Shown here: positions 50,745-59,857 of the stretch, piece after piece
Numbering within the stretch: position 1 is the stretch's first letter
How the letters are laid out: each line of letters starts with the position of its first letter
NCBI RefSeq assembly: GCF_002284565.1
Contig: NZ_NPKI01000002.1
Coordinates: 62,001-126,000 of the forward strand
DNA: 64,000 nt
Direction: 5' to 3'
From: Mesorhizobium mediterraneum
GTDB taxonomy: Bacteria; Pseudomonadota; Alphaproteobacteria; Rhizobiales; Rhizobiaceae
Made by a program: the position numbers and the translations under genes
The notes under the pieces: model-generated
Databases searched by the model: none
What the model saw: the letters and a program-made list of their open reading frames with translations, nothing else
What the model was told of the DNA's origin: nothing

Positions 50745-52049
50745 TCAGCGCCCGCGTGATGTCCCAACGCGCCCGTCCGGCTTCATGATGATCTCGCGAT
50801 GCGGATAGGGGATGTCTATGCCGTTTTCCCTAAAGGTGTCCCACAGCGCCAGCAGCACCCTTCCGCGCACGTTGGTCAGGCCTTGTTGAGGATCGTGGAT
50901 CCAGAAGCGCAGGACGAAATTGAGCGAGGAGTCGCCGAAGTCCGTGAGCCAGCAGACCGGCCGCCGGCCCGCTTCGACCCGGCCGACGCTCGTGGCGGCC
51001 GCTATCGCCAGTTCACTGACCTTATGCGGGTCGGCGTCGTAAGAGACCCCGAAATTGACGTCGAGCCGCACAAGGTTATCGCTGAACGACCAGTTGATGA
51101 CCCTTTGGGTGATGAAGTCTTCGTTCGGGATCAGGTATTCGCGGCCGTCGCGCGTCACCACCGAGACAAATCGCGCCCGCAGTTCGCGTACCCAGCCGAA
51201 GGTGCCTTCGAGCGAAATGGTGTCGCCCGGCTTGATCGACTTGTCGAGAAGGATGATCATGCCGGAGACGAAATTTGAAACGACCTTTTGCAGCCCGAAA
51301 GCCAGGCCGACGCCGACGGCGCCGGAGAATATCGTCAGAGCCGTCAGGTCGAGACCGACGGAAGACAGGGCGATGACACTCGCGACCAGCACAAGGCCGA
51401 CCTTTGCGACCTTGCCGACGAGGACGCGGATCGAGGGTGTCAGCTCTTCGGAGATCCGGACGCGCTCATCGATATATTTGCCGACGACCACCGCAAGCCA
51501 AACCGTGGCGATCAGCAACAGCGCCGCTTTCAGCACCATGAGCGCCGAAAGGCGAACCGCGCCCAAAGGTATTGCGAGGCTGTCCAGGAAAGCCGCGGTG
51601 TCGTCATCGATGCCCAGGATGACGAGGGCCGCATAGATCCAGGTGAGCCAGGCGAGAGCCCGCGCGACAAAGCGGTTGCGGATGATGCGCGACAGCACCG
51701 ACGCGAACAGCCACGCGAGGGATAGCGAGAGCGCGATAGTGATGAAATGGCTCCGGCTTGGCCAGGTGACGGCGCGCATGAGAAAGAGCGCGGCAAGCAG
51801 GAAGACCGTGAACAGGATCCAGTCGGTGCGCCGCAACAGGGCAACCACGACCCTCAACAGTCCGGGATGGCCCTTTATCTGGCGTGCCCGGTTCTCCACG
51901 AGCGGTTCGATGCGCTGCGCCGCAAGCTTCGCGACGAGGAAGAGCACGACGATGATGGCAGCCTGATAGAAGAACCACGGCGTGACGGCGTAGTCGAACC
52001 ATCGGCTGGCCCAGGCCAGCGATTCATCGATGGCGTTGCGAAAATCCAT
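50745..52049 (-). CDS. MscS-type mechanosensitive channel
   Basis: 434 residues with about five N-terminal helices and the pore-lining segment of MscS (LTIFSGAVGVGLAFGLQKVV then SNFVSGMIILLDKSIKPGDT). A cytoplasmic beta and alpha/beta cage follows (REYLIPNEDFITQRVINWSF; VLRFWIHDPQQGL). It opens under membrane tension to release solutes. A longer frame upstream of 52049 has no coding character, so the ATG at 52049 was chosen. Confidence 0.85.
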   Translation of the reverse strand: MDFRNAIDESLAWASRWFDYAVTPWFFYQAAIIVVLFLVAKLAAQRIEPLVENRARQIKGHPGLLRVVVALLRRTDWILFTVFLLAALFLMRAVTWPSRSHFITIALSLSLAWLFASVLSRIIRNRFVARALAWLTWIYAALVILGIDDDTAAFLDSLAIPLGAVRLSALMVLKAALLLIATVWLAVVVGKYIDERVRISEELTPSIRVLVGKVAKVGLVLVASVIALSSVGLDLTALTIFSGAVGVGLAFGLQKVVSNFVSGMIILLDKSIKPGDTISLEGTFGWVRELRARFVSVVTRDGREYLIPNEDFITQRVINWSFSDNLVRLDVNFGVSYDADPHKVSELAIAAATSVGRVEAGRRPVCWLTDFGDSSLNFVLRFWIHDPQQGLTNVRGRVLLALWDTFRENGIDIPYPHREIIMKPDGRVGTSRGR

Positions 52050-52155
52050 TCCCACACGACCGTTATGGACTGGCGAACAGCAACTCGCCATCCACAATGT
52101 CGCCGGCCTCCTGAATGGTCAAGCCGACCACCAAGACGCCTCCAGCGCCTCCGCT

Positions 52156-52270
52156 CTGCGCATCAGTCCTGCAAGTCCGGCGGCTCCTGCCAAAGCGTTC
52201 GGGACAGGGGCTGTCATAGGTGTGGATGTCCCGGGCGTCAGTTCAGCACCCGGTTCGAGCGCACGGCCGA
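52156..52270 (-). pseudogene. 3'-end remnant of the ABC-F gene
   Basis: CATAGGTGTGGATGTCCCGG through GGTTCGAGCGCACGGCCGA matches the 3' end of the ABC-F gene at about 53198-53255 (CATAGGTATGAATGCCGTCG...). Weaker matching extends left to 52156, which corresponds to about 53131. Only the last 35 codons and the downstream flank are left. The methyltransferase gene lies between this fragment and the intact gene. Confidence 0.7.
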
Positions 52271-52634
52271 TCAGAAACAACCGCTGGAAATCGCTAACTC
52301 ATAACATTAGCTTGCGCTTACATTAGCTTGAGCGTATGTATCTAAATTGGCCGGTCATCTACCCCCCAACCGGTTAGGCTCGGCGCCAGTCCCCCCCTCA
52401 GGCCAACGACGCCGGGCCGCTCCGGGCTTGGTCCGGGAAGCCCTGCTTTAAGTGCCCCCCACTGTTCCTGTCGCGGCAGTTGAGAAAGTCGACCGATCGT
52501 CGGCCTTTTCGATATCGATCAAGGGGCCTCGCCCACCGGCGGTGAACACATCGACGATGTCCCCTCAGGTGACGGCCTTCCCGTCGCCAGCCATGGTCGC
52601 TAATCTCGGCTCAGGGAAAGGCTGGAGAAGAGGA
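52271..52634. other. Gap with AT-rich start, no supported gene
   Basis: Positions 52290-52350 are AT rich with two CATTAGCTTG copies about 20 bases apart. This could be the promoter region of the methyltransferase gene, though no -35/-10 pair is clear. A longer frame upstream of the methyltransferase reads as non-coding. Confidence 0.4.
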
Positions 52635-53066
52635 ATGGCGAACGACTTGTCGCCAAGGCTTTTGGCGATCGTCGATGCGCTGCCTTTGCGGCAGGGCATG
52701 CGGGTGCTCGAGATCGGCTGCGGACCGGGTGCTGCGGCGCGCGAGATCGCACGCCGGATTGGCGACGGCCACGTGCTGGCGATCGACCGCTCGGCCAAGG
52801 CCATCGCGCAGGCCAGGGCCGCCTCGCGTGCCGAGATTGCAGCGGGCCGGCTGAGCCTTCGTCAGGTCGCTATCGAGGACTTCAACCTAGAGGCGGACGA
52901 GAAGCCCTTCGACATTGCCGTTGCGGTGCGCGTCGGCGCACTGGACGGGCGTCATCCCGAGGCAGGAAAAATCGCCCTGCAACGGCTTGAGGCCGCGTTG
53001 ACGGCGCAAGGCCGGCTGTTCATCGACGGCGGCGATCCGCTGCGCGAAATTGTGATACGCGGCTGA
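52635..53066 (+). CDS. Small SAM-dependent methyltransferase
   Basis: 143 residues with class I motifs: RVLEIGCGPGAAAREIARRI (motif I), HVLAIDRSAKAIAQARAAS (motif II), and a final GRLFIDGGDPLREIVIRG strand. It is shorter than most in its class and lacks the usual C-terminal half, so it may be truncated or specialised. GAAGAGGA precedes the ATG. It lies in a cassette bounded by the ABC-F gene 3' end and its remnant. Confidence 0.75.
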   Translation: MANDLSPRLLAIVDALPLRQGMRVLEIGCGPGAAAREIARRIGDGHVLAIDRSAKAIAQARAASRAEIAAGRLSLRQVAIEDFNLEADEKPFDIAVAVRVGALDGRHPEAGKIALQRLEAALTAQGRLFIDGGDPLREIVIRG

Positions 53067-53135
53067 GCAGCCGGTGGCTTTCTCTCCGGAATCGAGGGTT
53101 TGAGTGACGGTGAGCGGCAGCGTCGGGCCTGCGCC

Positions 53136-54758
53136 TCAGCTCCTCAGCCCCGGCGCTTCCTGCCCGGTGCGCTCGACATACTCCGTATAGCCGCCGCCAT
53201 AGGTATGAATGCCGTCGGGCGTCAGTTCCAGCACCCGGTTCGACAGCGCGGCGAGGAAATGGCGGTCGTGCGAGACGAACAGCATCGTGCCCTCATACTG
53301 CGACAGCGCCGTGATCAGCATCTCCTTGGTGGCGATGTCGAGGTGGTTGGTTGGCTCGTCCAGCACCAGAAGGTTGGGCGGGTCGAACAGCATCAGCGCC
53401 ATCACCAGCCGCGCCTTCTCGCCGCCCGACAGCACCCGGCATTTCTTCTCGATCTCGTCACCGGAAAAGCCGAAGCAGCCGGCCAGCGCGCGTAGCGGCG
53501 CCTGGCCTGCCTGCGGAAACGCGTCCTCCAGCGTCTGGAACACGGTGCGTTCGCCCTCCAGCACTTCCATGGCGTGCTGGGCGAAATAGCCCATCTTGAC
53601 GCTCGGGCCGCGCGCCACCGTGCCATTGTCCGGCTCGGAAGCGCCGGCCACCAGCTTCAGCAGCGTCGACTTGCCGGCGCCATTGATGCCCATCACGCAC
53701 CAGCGCTCGCGGCGGCGCACCTGGAAATCCAGCCCCTCATAGATCGAGCGGCTGCCATAGCCCTTGTGGACGTTCTTCAACGTCACCACGTCCTCGCCGC
53801 AGCGCGGCGCCGGCTGGAAATCGAACGACACCTTCTGGCGGCGCTTTGGCGGCTCGACGCGGTCGATCTTTTCCAGCTTCTTCACCCGGCTCTGCACCTG
53901 GGCGGCATGTGACGCGCGCGCCTTGAAGCGCTCGATGAAGGCGATCTCCTTGGCCAGCATCGCCTGCTGGCGCTCGAACTGCGCCTGCTGTTGCCGGTCG
54001 GCGATCGCCCGCTGCTGCTGGTAGAATTCGTAATTGCCGGAGTAAGCGGTCAGCGAGCCGCCATCGATCTCCACCACCTTGTTGACGATGCGGTTCATGA
54101 ACTCGCGGTCGTGCGAGGTCATCAGCAGCGCGCCGTCGTAACCTTTCAAAAACTGCTCCAGCCAGATCAGGCTTTCCAGGTCGAGATGGTTGCTCGGTTC
54201 GTCGAGTAGCATGGCGTCGGGCCGCATCAGCAGGATCCTGGCCAGCGCCACGCGCATCTTCCAGCCGCCGGAAAGTTTTCCGACGTCACCGTCCATCATC
54301 TCCTGGCTGAAGCCGAGGCCATCCAGCACCTCGCGGGCGCGGCCATCCAGCGCGTAGCCGTCGAGCTCCTCGAAGCGCGCCTGCAGGTCGCCATAGCGGG
54401 CGATGATCTTGTCCATCTCGTCGGCCCGCTCCGGGTCGCCCATGGCGGCTTCGAGCTCGCGCATCTCGGCTGCCACTTCGCTCACCGGCCCGGCGCCGTC
54501 CATCACTTCGGCGACAGCGCTACGGCCTTCCATGTCGCCGACATCCTGGCTGAAATAGCCGATGGTGACGCCGCGATCGACCGATACCTGGCCCTCGTCG
54601 GGCTGCTCCTCGCCGTTGATCATGCGAAACAGCGTCGTCTTGCCGGCGCCGTTGGGGCCGACCAGGCCGACCTTCTCGCCCTTCTGCAGGGAGGCAGAGG
54701 CTTCAATGAAGACGATCTGCCTTCCGTTCTGTTTGCTGATGCTTTCCAGTCGAATCAT
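53136..54758 (-). CDS. ABC-F family ATPase (YbiT/YheS-like)
   Basis: 540 residues with two nucleotide-binding domains: Walker A GPNGAGKTT and GINGAGKST, signature LSGGWKMRVALARI and LSGGEKARLVMALM, and Walker B MLLDEPSNHLD and LVLDEPTNHLD. No membrane domain exists. A charged interdomain linker (ERFKARASHAAQVQSRVKKL) is typical of ABC-F proteins that act on ribosomes. The start at 54758 was chosen because it begins MIRLESISKQNG at the domain edge. Confidence 0.9.
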   Translation of the reverse strand: MIRLESISKQNGRQIVFIEASASLQKGEKVGLVGPNGAGKTTLFRMINGEEQPDEGQVSVDRGVTIGYFSQDVGDMEGRSAVAEVMDGAGPVSEVAAEMRELEAAMGDPERADEMDKIIARYGDLQARFEELDGYALDGRAREVLDGLGFSQEMMDGDVGKLSGGWKMRVALARILLMRPDAMLLDEPSNHLDLESLIWLEQFLKGYDGALLMTSHDREFMNRIVNKVVEIDGGSLTAYSGNYEFYQQQRAIADRQQQAQFERQQAMLAKEIAFIERFKARASHAAQVQSRVKKLEKIDRVEPPKRRQKVSFDFQPAPRCGEDVVTLKNVHKGYGSRSIYEGLDFQVRRRERWCVMGINGAGKSTLLKLVAGASEPDNGTVARGPSVKMGYFAQHAMEVLEGERTVFQTLEDAFPQAGQAPLRALAGCFGFSGDEIEKKCRVLSGGEKARLVMALMLFDPPNLLVLDEPTNHLDIATKEMLITALSQYEGTMLFVSHDRHFLAALSNRVLELTPDGIHTYGGGYTEYVERTGQEAPGLRS

Positions 54759-54919
54759 GCTTCCACGCGCGCTCAAGGGATTTTCCCGCGCCAATACGCG
54801 ATAGGCCGCGCCTGCGGAAGCCCGCAAATCAATGGGAATACGACGCCAGAGAGATGCCGGCCAGATAGATGCCGGAATGATCCGCTGAGCGTTCAGATCG
54901 AGGTTCGAAGTGAATTAGC

Positions 54920-54944
54920 GGAACCTTGGATACCGCCGGCAGTT
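54920..54944 (+). promoter_or_regulatory. Possible EcfG (general stress) promoter
   Basis: GGAACC at 54920 and GTT at 54942 are spaced 17 bases from the GGAAC core, close to the GGAAC-N16/17-CGTT pattern of EcfG-dependent promoters in alphaproteobacteria, except that the base before GTT is A in place of C. It lies 37 bases before the gene at 54981, which encodes a small exported protein of a type often stress induced. Confidence 0.45.
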
Positions 54945-54980
54945 TAGAAAGACAGGCTCAAACACCGAAAGGAGGATGAG

Positions 54981-55310
54981 ATGAAGACGCTAACCGCTAT
55001 TTTGCTCGCCACCTCTATGGTCGGCCTGACCGCCGGCACGGCAAGCGCCACTTGCCATGAGACGACCGCATCGATCGAAGCTCAATCAGGCATCGCAAAA
55101 GACGCAACGCGTGCGCCCCTCGAAACCGACGCGAATACCGGCAACAGGGTAGAGGGCGGCCCGGCCAATAAGGACGCCAACACCATGCCGCTTGCCAACC
55201 AGGAAGCCGGTGGGGATAAAAACCTTGCCACTTCGCAGCAGGATGTCGAGGCGCAGCAGGAGGGCGAAAAGACGGCAGCGGCCAAAGCCGACCCCTGCAA
55301 GCCGGATTGA
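54981..55310 (+). CDS. Small exported protein
   Basis: 109 residues. A signal peptide (MKTLTAILLATSMVGLTAGT then ASA) is followed by a polar Gln/Ala/Asp-rich chain (AQSGIAKDATRAPLETDANT) with few hydrophobic residues, likely disordered in the periplasm. AGGAGG lies 5 bases before the ATG. A possible EcfG promoter stands upstream. The family is not recognised. Confidence 0.65.
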   Translation: MKTLTAILLATSMVGLTAGTASATCHETTASIEAQSGIAKDATRAPLETDANTGNRVEGGPANKDANTMPLANQEAGGDKNLATSQQDVEAQQEGEKTAAAKADPCKPD

Positions 55311-55374
55311 CGCGGATTGAAAGACTGGCCGCAGACGCTGCGCTGGATGCCGTGGCACCAGCCGAAGCGCGATG

Positions 55375-57387
55375 TTACCCAATCCCTCCCGTCACCGCAT
55401 AGGCGCCGGCGACGCGTCCGTCCTCAACACGCACGACGGCGGTGACGATCGAGCCGTATGAGCCGCGCCAGACGCTGTGGATCGCCTGGTGCGTGGCAGC
55501 CGGTACGACCGCACGCCCGGTGAAGCGCGCGCCGGTCCGCTGCATGGCGACAGGCTCGCCGTTGACATGGATTTTCACGCTGGTCTCGGCTCCGGCCTCG
55601 CCATGCACATCAAGCGTGATTGTTATCTCGTCCTGGCCACCCGCATGCCGCGCCTCGGCGGCAAGCGTGATAGTCAGCGGCACATCATTGGTCGTGATGT
55701 CGCCATGCCGGGCGGCAAAGACATCGTCGGCCAATTCCGGCGTGCGCGGCGGGCGGGTGCGGCGCAGGCCGAAACGCTCGAAGTCGCCGGCCAGCCGAAG
55801 CAGCTTCGTATCCTCATACGCCTTGCCGGCGAAGGTCAGCCCGACCGGCATGCCGATATCGGCCATCGTGCCCATCGGCACGGTGACGGTCGGAATGCCG
55901 AGATGGCGCCACACCAGATTGCCGTTGGCGACCCAGGTGCCGTTGCGCCAGGCAAGTGCTGCGGACGCCTCGTTGACATCCGCATCGGCCGGCCCGACAT
56001 CGGCGACGGCGGGAAATACCACGGCGTCGAGCCCTTGCGCGTCGAGCCAGTCCTCGAAATCGATCCGCCGCGTCGCCTCGAGGCCTTTTAGGCCGCGCTC
56101 CAACTCGGGAATGGCCTGGAACGGCGTGACGCCGCGCATGGCCCGCTCGGCATATTCCGCCAGATCGAAACTGTCGTCATAGCGGTCCGGCAGCGTGCCC
56201 GGCGGCTGAGGAAAGATTTTTGCGCCGTCGACCGAGGCGAGATCGGGGATGGCAGGGTCGGCATTGGCGCGCAGGAAATCGTCCCAAGCCGAAATGCATA
56301 GGTCCCATATCTCGCGCTCGGCGAATTCTTCCGGAACCAGCCCGCGATCGACCATGTTTTTTGTGCCCGGCCGGTCACGCTCGTAGTTGGCGACGACGGG
56401 GAAATCGACCTCGACCACATCTGCGCCGAGCCTTCGCAAATCCGCTGCCGCCTGCTCCCACAGGTCGAGCGCCGACGCGCGGGTCTGGATCGGAACGTCA
56501 GCCTCCGTGTCGCGGCCGATATACGTGCGGGGCACACCGAGCCGCACGCCTTGCAGCGCTCCCTCCAGCTCGAGCCCGACATAGCATGGCGGCCGCACAT
56601 CCGAGTTCTTCGGCAGCGCCACCCAGGGCTGTGCGCGCCAGAAATCGCCCCTGGTGTTCGGGTCGTCGGCGACGATCACGTCGAGCAGTTCGAGCATATC
56701 GGCAACGCTGCGCGTATGCGGCACCACCACGTCCATCGTCGGCACCAGCGGCCAGTTGCCACGCACGGAAATGACGCCACGCGACGGCGTGTAGGCGACC
56801 AGCGCGTTGTTCGACGCCGGCGCCCGGCCGGAGGACCATGTCTCCTCGCCCAGCCCGAAGGCGGCGAAGCTGGCGGCGGTCGCGGTGCCGGAGCCGTTCG
56901 ACGATCCAGAGGCGAAGGCGGCGGTCAGCCAGTCGGCATTGTAGGGGCTTTCCGCCCGGCCATAGACGCCGCGCTGCATGCCGCCATTGGCCATCGGCGG
57001 CATGTTGGTCAGCCCGATCAGCACCGCGCCGCCGGCCCTCAGTCTTCCGATGGTAAAGGCGTCCTCGTTGGCGGTGAGGTGCTCGAAAGCGGGCGAGCCG
57101 GCGGCCACCGACAAGCCCGCCACCTTATAGCTGTCCTTGGCGGTGTAGGGGATGCCGTCCAGCGGCCCGAGCGTCGCGCCGTCCCGGCGGCGCCGGTCGG
57201 ACGCGGCCGCCTCTTCAAACATCTTAGGATTGAGCACGGGAACGGCATTGAGAGTGATCCCATGCCGGTCGTAACGCGCAATCCTGCGCAGGCAGGCCCC
57301 GACCAGCTCGACGCTGGTGACGGTGCCGGCCTCCAGCGCCCGCCGCAACTGTTCGATCGACGCCTCGACGAAGTGGAGATTCGTCAT
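55375..57387 (-). CDS. Amidase (AS family) with C-terminal beta domain
   Basis: 670 residues with the amidase signature: catalytic Lys in YTAKDSYKVAG, then FASGSSNGSGTATAASFAAF and GEETWSSGRAPASNNALVAY (Ser-cisSer-Lys set). About 110 residues beyond the usual end form a beta-rich domain (PLTITLAAEARHAGGQDEIT; AIHSVWRGSYGSIVTAVVRV). This resembles Ig-like domains attached to some amidases. The substrate is unknown. The ATG at 57387 begins MTNLHFVEAS. Confidence 0.85.
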   Translation of the reverse strand: MTNLHFVEASIEQLRRALEAGTVTSVELVGACLRRIARYDRHGITLNAVPVLNPKMFEEAAASDRRRRDGATLGPLDGIPYTAKDSYKVAGLSVAAGSPAFEHLTANEDAFTIGRLRAGGAVLIGLTNMPPMANGGMQRGVYGRAESPYNADWLTAAFASGSSNGSGTATAASFAAFGLGEETWSSGRAPASNNALVAYTPSRGVISVRGNWPLVPTMDVVVPHTRSVADMLELLDVIVADDPNTRGDFWRAQPWVALPKNSDVRPPCYVGLELEGALQGVRLGVPRTYIGRDTEADVPIQTRASALDLWEQAAADLRRLGADVVEVDFPVVANYERDRPGTKNMVDRGLVPEEFAEREIWDLCISAWDDFLRANADPAIPDLASVDGAKIFPQPPGTLPDRYDDSFDLAEYAERAMRGVTPFQAIPELERGLKGLEATRRIDFEDWLDAQGLDAVVFPAVADVGPADADVNEASAALAWRNGTWVANGNLVWRHLGIPTVTVPMGTMADIGMPVGLTFAGKAYEDTKLLRLAGDFERFGLRRTRPPRTPELADDVFAARHGDITTNDVPLTITLAAEARHAGGQDEITITLDVHGEAGAETSVKIHVNGEPVAMQRTGARFTGRAVVPAATHQAIHSVWRGSYGSIVTAVVRVEDGRVAGAYAVTGGIG

Positions 57388-57487
57388 GTTCGGTCCCTGC
57401 ACCCTGCGCGACGATGGGGCCTCGCGCCGATTTTGTACAGGTCGCGTTTGCCCTCGAAACTAATCCGCGCGGAGGAGCTTACGGCGA

Positions 57488-58960
57488 TCACTCCGGCGCG
57501 CCCGGAAACAGCGCTACCGCGTCACCGCCGCCTGCCGGCCAGTCCCGGATGGTGCGGTCGTAGCCGCCGGTCAGCACCGTGCCGTCGGCGGCGAATGCCA
57601 CCGCGTAGACCGGGCCGGACCGGCTGTCGAACAGGGCGGTCTCGTTGCCCGTTTCCACGTCCCACAGCCGTGCCGTGCCGTCGAGCGAACCGGAGAGCAG
57701 CCGCTTGCCGTCGGTCGACAGCGCCAGCGCATAGACCGTACCCGAATGACCATCGAGGCGGCGGACTTCGCGACCGACGTCGAGATCCCAGAGCTTGATC
57801 GTATAGTCGCCGCTGCCGGTGATCAGATGGCGCCCGTCGGCCATGAACACCACGCCGTAGGGGCCACGCTCGTGCCCGTGCCAGCTGCGCAGCTGCTTGC
57901 CCGTGTCGATGTCCCATAGCTTCAGCGTGCCCTCGATACTGCCGCTGATCGCGCGTGTGCCATCGGGCGAGACGGCGATCCCGCTGATCGACCAGTCGTG
58001 CCCCGGCATCACATGCAGCACCGAGCCTTTCTCGATATCCCAGACGATGACCCTGCCGGTGTCGTGCCCGCTGACCGCACGTTTGCCGTCGGGACTGATC
58101 GCGAGCTTGTTGACGCCACCGTTCTGGCCTGACGAGAATACATGCAGCACAGCGCCATCGGAGAGCTGGCGCAGCACGATCTCGCCATCGTCGCCGGCCG
58201 TCAGCGCCCGCGCCCCATCGGGCAGGAAAAGCGCTGTCCGCGCCATGTCCTTGTGGACGCCGAGAGTGCGGATCAGGCGCTTGCCGTCGATATCCCAGAG
58301 CTTGATCGTGCGGTCGGTGCTGGCGCTCAGGATCGAGTGCCCGTCAGGCGCAACTGCCAGCCAGACGACGGGCTCGCGGTGGCCATCCGCCTGCGTCGGC
58401 TGCGGCGGCGGAGCCTGGGGCAGCGGCGCAACAGTCTGCGGTGGCGGGGCTGGAGCAGCCTCCGGCGGTGAGGCGGGTGGGGCAAGCGCGACCTCGGATG
58501 GCGAGGCAGGAGCCGGCGGCTGTACCGGTTCCGCGCTGGCGACGTCTTCGCCCTTCGGCGTGCTCGGCGCGGGTTGCTCGGCGGTCAGGCTTTTGCCGGC
58601 GTCCTGTGGCTGTCGCAACCAGGGGCCGAGTTGGTCGGCCACCAAAGCGAGTACGGCAAGGAACGGAATGACGACGAAGATCTTCCGCAGGCGTGATCGT
58701 CCGGCGGGTTGCGTTTCGGCACCCCTGCCGAACAGCGGCACCTTCGGATCTTGCGTCGATCGGCCCGGCAACAGGCCGGCCCAGAACAGCAGGGCTGCAA
58801 GGGCTGAGCAAACGCCCGCCGCCCCGACCAAAGCCAGGCGCACGGACGCGAAGCCTTCGCCGGCGCCCTCGCCGCCCAGCGCGAAATACACACGTGTGAA
58901 ACAGAGCAAGCCGATCGCCAGCAGCAGCACCGCAAGCAGCCTGTCGACAAACCTGTTCAT
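57488..58960 (-). CDS. WD40-repeat membrane-anchored protein
   Basis: 490 residues: two N-terminal hydrophobic helices (LLAVLLLAIGLLCFTRVYFA; VVIPFLAVLALVADQLGPW). A Pro/Ala-rich linker follows (about 125-195), then seven WD-type repeats (LSASTDRTIKLWDIDGKRLI; GSLDGTARLWDVETGNETAL). The WD propeller probably faces the periplasm or cytosol as a scaffold. No partner enzyme is adjacent. Confidence 0.85.
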   Translation of the reverse strand: MNRFVDRLLAVLLLAIGLLCFTRVYFALGGEGAGEGFASVRLALVGAAGVCSALAALLFWAGLLPGRSTQDPKVPLFGRGAETQPAGRSRLRKIFVVIPFLAVLALVADQLGPWLRQPQDAGKSLTAEQPAPSTPKGEDVASAEPVQPPAPASPSEVALAPPASPPEAAPAPPPQTVAPLPQAPPPQPTQADGHREPVVWLAVAPDGHSILSASTDRTIKLWDIDGKRLIRTLGVHKDMARTALFLPDGARALTAGDDGEIVLRQLSDGAVLHVFSSGQNGGVNKLAISPDGKRAVSGHDTGRVIVWDIEKGSVLHVMPGHDWSISGIAVSPDGTRAISGSIEGTLKLWDIDTGKQLRSWHGHERGPYGVVFMADGRHLITGSGDYTIKLWDLDVGREVRRLDGHSGTVYALALSTDGKRLLSGSLDGTARLWDVETGNETALFDSRSGPVYAVAFAADGTVLTGGYDRTIRDWPAGGGDAVALFPGAPE

Positions 58961-59040
58961 CGGGCTCCCCTCGGGCCGCTATCCGCTTCGCCCGCAATGA
59001 TGCCGGTCAGCGCCGGGCTTGTCGATGTCCTTCTGATAGT

Positions 59041-59069
59041 AGCCAATCTCCCCCACAGGGAGATTGGCT
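59041..59069. repeat. Remnant hairpin of the palindromic repeat
   Basis: AGCCAATCTCCC and GGGAGATTGGCT form a perfect short hairpin around CCACA. It resembles the inner arm of the type A repeat and lies just after the stop codon of the exonuclease gene, where it may act as an RNA-end hairpin. Confidence 0.6.
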
Positions 59070-59077
59070 CTCCCCCC

Positions 59078-59848
59078 TCACCGCAACTCCACCCACACCG
59101 GCGCGTGGTCGCTGGCGCCGGTCTCGCCGCGCACGTCGCGGTCGATCTCTGCCCCGGTCAGCCGACGCGCCAGCTTCTTCGACAGCAGGATGTGGTCGAG
59201 GCGCAGGCCGGCGTCGCGCGGCCAGCGGTTGCGGCGATAATCCCAGAATGTGTAGAGCGTGTCCTTCGGGTGCTTCTTGCGCAGCGCGTCGGTCCAGCCC
59301 TGGTCTAGCAGCACTGCGAAGGCGGCGCGGCTTTCCGGCTGCACCAGCGCGTTATCGTCATAGGAGCGGGTCGGGTAGATGTCGCGCGGCTCGGGCACGA
59401 TGTTGTAGTCGCCGGCCAGCACCACCGGCAGGCCGGTGTCGAACAGTTCTGCCGCATGCGCGTTCAGGCGCTCGTGCCAAGCCAACTTATAGGTGAACTT
59501 CGGACCGGGCTGCGGGTTGCCGTTCGGCGCATAGAGGCAGGCGACGACGATGCCGTTGACCGCCGCCTCGATGTAGCGGGCCTGCTGGTCGCTCTCGTCG
59601 CCGGGCAGCGCCTCGCGGGTCAGCACCGGCTCTGAACCCCGCGCGAGTATGGCGACGCCGTTCCAGGTCGGCTGCCCCACCCACACCGCGCCATAGCCGG
59701 CATCCGCGAGCGCGGTGCGCGGAAACTGCGTCTGCCTCGCCTTGAGCTCCTGCAGGCAGACGATGTCCGGTTCGGCGACAGCCAGCCAGGCCAGCAGGTT
59801 TTGCAGCCGGCTGTTGATGTTGTTGATGTTGAACGTGGCGATCTTCAT
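59078..59848 (-). CDS. xth: Exodeoxyribonuclease III / AP endonuclease
   Basis: 256 residues with the ExoIII set: KIATFNINNINSRL, LQELKARQTQFP (Glu), YAPNGNPQPGPKF (Tyr), LAGDYNIVPEPRDIY (Asp, Asn), and RLDHILLSKKL with GASDHAPVWVEL (Asp, His). It cuts DNA at abasic sites. The gene lies 10 bases downstream of the alpha/beta hydrolase gene and is probably co-transcribed. Nearby NHEJ genes make this a small DNA-repair neighbourhood. Confidence 0.92.
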   Translation of the reverse strand: MKIATFNINNINSRLQNLLAWLAVAEPDIVCLQELKARQTQFPRTALADAGYGAVWVGQPTWNGVAILARGSEPVLTREALPGDESDQQARYIEAAVNGIVVACLYAPNGNPQPGPKFTYKLAWHERLNAHAAELFDTGLPVVLAGDYNIVPEPRDIYPTRSYDDNALVQPESRAAFAVLLDQGWTDALRKKHPKDTLYTFWDYRRNRWPRDAGLRLDHILLSKKLARRLTGAEIDRDVRGETGASDHAPVWVELR

Positions 59849-59857
59849 CAGCCTGCT

